In this document: positions 19,199-22,748 of the stretch, in pieces
How the letters are laid out: each line of letters opens with the position of its first letter
Position numbering within the stretch: the first letter of the stretch is position 1
Source: Monoraphidium neglectum
Taxonomy: Eukaryota > Chlorophyta > Chlorophyceae > Sphaeropleales > Selenastraceae
Assembly (NCBI RefSeq): GCF_000611645.1
Contig: NW_014013106.1
Location: 3,148 to 25,895, forward strand
DNA: 22,748 nucleotides
Reading direction: 5' to 3'
Made by a program: the position numbers and the translations under genes
Notes under the pieces: model-generated
Told to the model about the DNA's origin: nothing
Databases searched by the model: none
Seen by the model: only the letters and a program-made list of their open reading frames with translations

Positions 19199-21472
19199 AT
19201 GAGGCAGACAATGTCTTCAAAGTCTTTTGCAAGTGCTAAACAAATCGGTCTTCAGCGCCCGGTCGCTGCCAGGCGCTTGGTGGTCCGCGCAGAGGCCCCT
19301 GAGGCCCCGGTGAAGGAGCGTACGGCCGTAAAGAAGGCGGACAAGGGTCTACTTGGCGAGCTGTCTGGTTTGGGTGACGCGCTCGGGCCCATTGGGCTGA
19401 CATACAGTGGCGGCATCAAGGTGCGATGTGCTGCGGTAACGCCGCGCGCGCGCACGCGCTGCGTGCGCCGCACCGTCGCCATTGCTGCCGGCGCAGCCCC
19501 CTGCTGTTTGGAAATGGCGCCGCAGCCCCATGGCGCACAGGAGCGGCCTCCATGAGGTGCCCCCGCACCAACCTCCGTCGCCGACCTTCGCCCTTGCCAC
19601 GGGCTCTTGCCTCGTCCAATGGCCTCCACCCACCCACAGCTGTCATGCCAACAGACTCCCCAACCCAACCCCACCCGCCCCACAGCCCAAGGAGCACTCC
19701 AGCGTCCCCGAGGACGCGCCGGCCGCCGCCAGCGGAGCCGCCGACGAGGACAGCGGCGAGGCGTCCACCTCGGGGCGGCGCCCGCCCTCCATCTCGCGCA
19801 TGACGACCGCGGAATGGCGGGCGAAGTACGAGGCGGACGGGACCGTCGACCTGTTTGTAGAGGAAGAGTTTAACTCGGGATCGCGGCTGATCGTGAGTCA
19901 CGTCTGAGTCACGTGATGCGGGGGTCGCCGGCAGGCGGGGGTCGCCGGCAGGCGACCATGGGGGCTGCCTGAGTCGCGCGATAGAGGGGGTCTCGGGCAG
20001 AAGCGGCCAGTCGCGCCGAGGCGAAGACGTGACCTACAGGGTTGACGCCTGTCCTGAATTTCGCTGCGTGCCGCCGCTGTTTGATGGCGGCGAGCGCGTG
20101 GTGTGGCGTGTGTGGAGTTTGATGGGTGATGCAAAACCATGAAAGAGGGCCGAGGCTGTCCTCGACGGGTCTGCTCGCTTGCACCCCGTCCATTTACTGC
20201 GCGCGGCGCGGAGCTGGCGCATGAGCTGCTACTCGACCCTTCTAGTCCAGCAAGTGGCCCACCTCCTAGCTGCCTCCGCCCCAGCCTCACCGCTGGGTTT
20301 TTTCAACTCAAACAACATCTGCAGGGCGGCCGTGCCGTGCACTGGGGCGGCACGGCCGGCTTCCGCACCGGGGAGGGCCCGTCGGCGGGCGACGCGCCGC
20401 GCCACACGGTGGTCATCCACAACCCCCAGGCCGGGCAGACAGTGACAGTGGACGTCCCAGAGGACAGGTGCGCCCTATCGCGGATCCAGGGGCGCGGCAG
20501 AGGCGCAGCGGGGGCAGAGCAGGGTGCAGGGGATGGGGGCCGGCCGCGGCCAGCGAAAGGGGATCGACGGCCGGCTGGCCCCGCGTGTTCAGGAGCCCAG
20601 CGTGAAATGGTAATCGCGTTGGTTGCCGTCCGCGGCTCACGGATGCTGGAATGCAGCCGTTTGATGATGGAGCAGCACCTATCTCCCCCACCGTTGCGGC
20701 CGCCTTCAACCCTGAAGGGCGACCACCCTGCCGCCTCCGGCTCCTCGCCGACCCCGCCGCTATGCCGCCGTCAACCTCCCAAATCATTGAAGCCTCCCTG
20801 CCTTTCCCTGCTCTCGAAACCCCTCAAGGTACATCCTGTGGGAGGCGGAGGATGCGGGCCTGGAGCTGCCCTATGCGTGCCGCATGGGCTGCTGCACCGC
20901 CTGCGCCGTCCGCGTCAAGTCAGGGGAGCTGCGACAGGTGGGGGCCCCTGGAGGGGCGGCGGGCAGCTGTGGGGCGCCTCCAAGGCTGGGTTGCGCACTG
21001 TGCTGCAGAGCGCATGCGCAGTCAGCCTCCGTGCGCCGCTGTTCAAGGCTGCAGCAAATGCACTGGTCCTTGCCGCCCTTCGGCCGGCACTCCTGTGCCG
21101 CCGGATTGTGCTGCATGCGACCCCCTCATCCGACTGATTCCGCCCACCAGCCATTCGGTTTCACCGCATGCCGCACCGTCAACCGACACCCTTCCACCAC
21201 ATCTTATCCACTCAACATTCTGGTCCCGCCCTACCCCATCTCATCCTGCCCAGGTTGAGGCCCTGGGGGTCAGCCAGGAGCTGCGGGACGCCGGCTACGG
21301 CCTCATGTGCGTGGCCTACCCCGTCGGCGACTGCGAGCTCGAGGTCGCTGACGAGGACGAGGTCTACGAGCTCCAGTTCGGCCGCGCCTTCCAGGAAGCT
21401 GCGCTCGACCCCAACTCGGCGTCGGTGGAGCGCGACGATTTCGCGCTGGAGATTGCAAACATGGACGAGTGA
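19199..21472 (+). CDS. Plastid [2Fe-2S] ferredoxin-like protein, FdC2 type, five exons
   Basis: Exons 19199-19420, 19686-19892, 20325-20467, 20829-20937 and 21254-21472 join in phase to 299 residues. Plant-type ferredoxins pass electrons from photosystem I; the FdC2 group has C-terminal and N-terminal extensions, and a role in chloroplast function is known in plants. The N-terminus is a transit peptide rich in Ser/Ala/Lys/Arg with a likely cut near VVRAEA. A second in-frame ATG (19211) could be the start. The cluster loop is ACRMGCCTACAVRVKSGEL. Expected iron ligands are C208, C213, C216 and C246 (LMCVAYP), with an extra C212 beside C213. The stretch EEEFNSGSRLIGGRAVHWGG bridges exons 2 and 3. 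The C-terminal DEDEVYELQFGRAF and ERDDFALEIANMDE are family marks. Exon 4 uses the acceptor CTCAAG at 20828. Confidence 0.88.
19920..19953. repeat. Two tandem 17-bp repeats in an intron of the ferredoxin-like gene
   Basis: GGGGGTCGCCGGCAGGC occurs twice back to back, just after the donor of the intron that follows exon 2. The first bases of that intron also repeat GAGTCACGT and contain the palindrome TCACGTGA (19909-19916). Confidence 0.85.
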
Positions 21473-22653
21473 CCGGCGCCGGACGGACGGCCCCGGGGGA
21501 CCTGAGGTTGCCGCCTGCGCAGTCCGCGGGGCCGCGAATTTGGAGTGATGTGCGCAGCGCCGAGGCGGCGGCAGCTCACAGGGGTTCCTGTGTGGTCGGC
21601 TGCTGGGTGGCGGGCTTGCAGGTCGTGGGTGGTGTGGCATTTGACTTTTGGAGCGATGTGAGACGACGGCCGTAACCCGCAAGTTGTGTGCTGAGATGAT
21701 TTTGTGCCGCAGTGTGCGCCGTGTTGGCGGGGCAGGCTGATTTAGCTGACCAGATTCCTTCCTACTGCAATCCCGGTTCGAGCCTGTGCATGGATGTGGC
21801 CTGCTGGCCTGTTCCTGTTTGATGACCCCTTGCTGCCGCTGCAGCCATGATCGAGCCGAGCAATTGCGGCTGCGACCTCTGACAAGTGTCCCTGCAAGCC
21901 GCCGCGACGGGGCACCCTAGCGAAACGCGCCTCGCCCTGCTCGCCATTCAAGCGTGCCCCCCCCCCCAGCAGCGGACACCTCTGTAATCAGATTTCAAAA
22001 TCTACAGATGCAATCAGATCCAACGCTACCAGCAACTGTACTGGTGCACTCTTCTGGGGCCAGTGCGGGGAAACCCAGCGGCAGATTATTGCACCACGCA
22101 CCCATACACGCGCTAGTAGTCTCAGCGTTGGGGCTGAGGAAATGTGCCATAATTCAGCTCAACAGACCCTCTGGCGAAGCGGGAGCGACACGGTCAGCAT
22201 GGAGGGTGGAGTCAATACCCGCAGCCGCCACTTGGAGACGAGCTGGGAAGCCACACACTTCAAGCATGTTGTTCAAACCACCAACTGATGCAACCGCCAA
22301 GCCGCCAAAAAGTCTTATTTATGACGTTCAGCGATGTTGACAACTGGGTGAGCATAATGCTGCTCGCGCCATTTTGCGTACTGAAACCTGCATGTAGCAG
22401 CAGTGCAGCTGCTGCCTACACACTGCACATGGCACGCTTGCCTGCTGCACTTTGGGGAGCCACACCCAAGGGTCGGGTTGTTGGAAGGGCAGGGGCGCAA
22501 GTGGTTTGTGTTCACCTGGACGGCCTATTATAATGGTGGGGGAGGTGCAGAGATAGAGTAAACTGCGTCAAATAAGCTCAACAGCTTGGCCAAATTGCGG
22601 GCGGCAGCGCTGCGGCGGTGGGCAGGGGGAAGGTTACTCAGGTAAACCCAGCG
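21473..22653. other. Region after the ferredoxin-like gene, no firm gene
   Basis: The left part is the 3' untranslated region of the ferredoxin-like gene; a TGTAA at 21983-21987 is a possible end signal about 510 bases after the stop. Open frames here are short and have no recognisable motif. A C9-C10 tract lies near 21957-21967. Confidence 0.45.
22526..22534 (+). promoter_or_regulatory. Possible TATA-like box (TATTATAAT) before a possible right-edge gene
   Basis: An A/T-rich TATTATAAT lies 120 bases before the ATG at 22654, a spacing similar to the TATA box of the bestrophin-like gene. Weak evidence; it could be chance. Confidence 0.25.
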
Positions 22654-22748
22654 ATGATATACAGGCTTGCACGCGTGGAGCGCCGCCCTTGGGCGCTTAC
22701 CAACCGCTCAAGCCCCAACAGCGGGGCATCAGCCGGCTGGGCCAACAG
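22654..22748 (+). CDS. Possible first exon of a gene running off the right edge
   Basis: An ATG opens a frame with no stop to the window end (31 codons plus 2 bases). It starts MIYRLARVERRPWALTNRSS and is rich in Arg, Ser and Ala with a single acidic residue, as in organelle-targeting peptides. The opposite strand is also open here with a GTAAGC donor-like site, so the strand is not settled. Low confidence. Confidence 0.2.
   Translation, partial: MIYRLARVERRPWALTNRSSPNSGASAGWAN

Noticed and set aside
20139..21137. Single open frame of 332 codons in the ferredoxin gene
   Set aside because: Only 20325-20467 shows ferredoxin family sequence in this frame. The rest reads through introns and then leaves the frame of the cluster-binding exon.
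21740..21790. tRNA-like pieces (TTAGCTGACCAG and GGTTCGAGCC)
   Set aside because: The B-box-like motif is good, but the flanking bases cannot form a T stem, and no acceptor or anticodon stem could be drawn.
21954..22340. Open frame of 128 codons after the ferredoxin-like gene
   Set aside because: It begins at a C-tract, has no recognisable domain, and lacks codon bias like that of the real genes.

Overview
The window looks like nuclear DNA of a green alga (Chlorophyta). It is GC-rich, its genes are split by many GT-AG introns, and long (CA)n/(TG)n runs sit inside introns. There are polyQ, polyA and polyG stretches in the proteins, TGTAA poly(A)-type signals after stop codons, and a plastid-type ferredoxin with a transit peptide. 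The species cannot be named from the sequence alone. All supported genes are on the + strand. Exon boundaries were placed by eye from splice signals, reading phase and family conservation; no transcript data were available.

Region 1 (about 1-4316) is the 3' part of an M16 metalloprotease gene of the insulysin (insulin-degrading enzyme) type. Six exons are visible; the catalytic N-terminal half lies upstream of the window.

Region 2 (about 4218-14140) is a head-to-tail triplication of a unit of about 3.3 kb. Each unit carries one two-exon gene for an F-box-like/leucine-rich protein of about 725-730 residues. The unit also contains the last ~100 bp of the M16 gene. Unit A therefore begins inside the real protease gene, while units B and C carry orphan copies of its 3' end (7510-7608, still in frame; 10847-10950, frameshifted). 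Flanks, intron position and poly(A)-type signals are shared by the copies. The three genes are probably all intact.

Region 3 (14273-18171) is a nine-exon gene for a bestrophin-like membrane protein of 576 residues, preceded by a TATAAATA box. Its last exon encodes a long, low-complexity cytoplasmic-type tail.

Region 4 (19199-21472) is a five-exon gene for a plastid [2Fe-2S] ferredoxin-like protein of the FdC2 type (299 residues). The last 1.3 kb has no firm gene, but a new gene may begin at the extreme right edge. Apart from the triplicated unit, the neighbours show no functional link to each other. The most notable feature is the duplication history and the small lineage-type F-box/LRR family it created.
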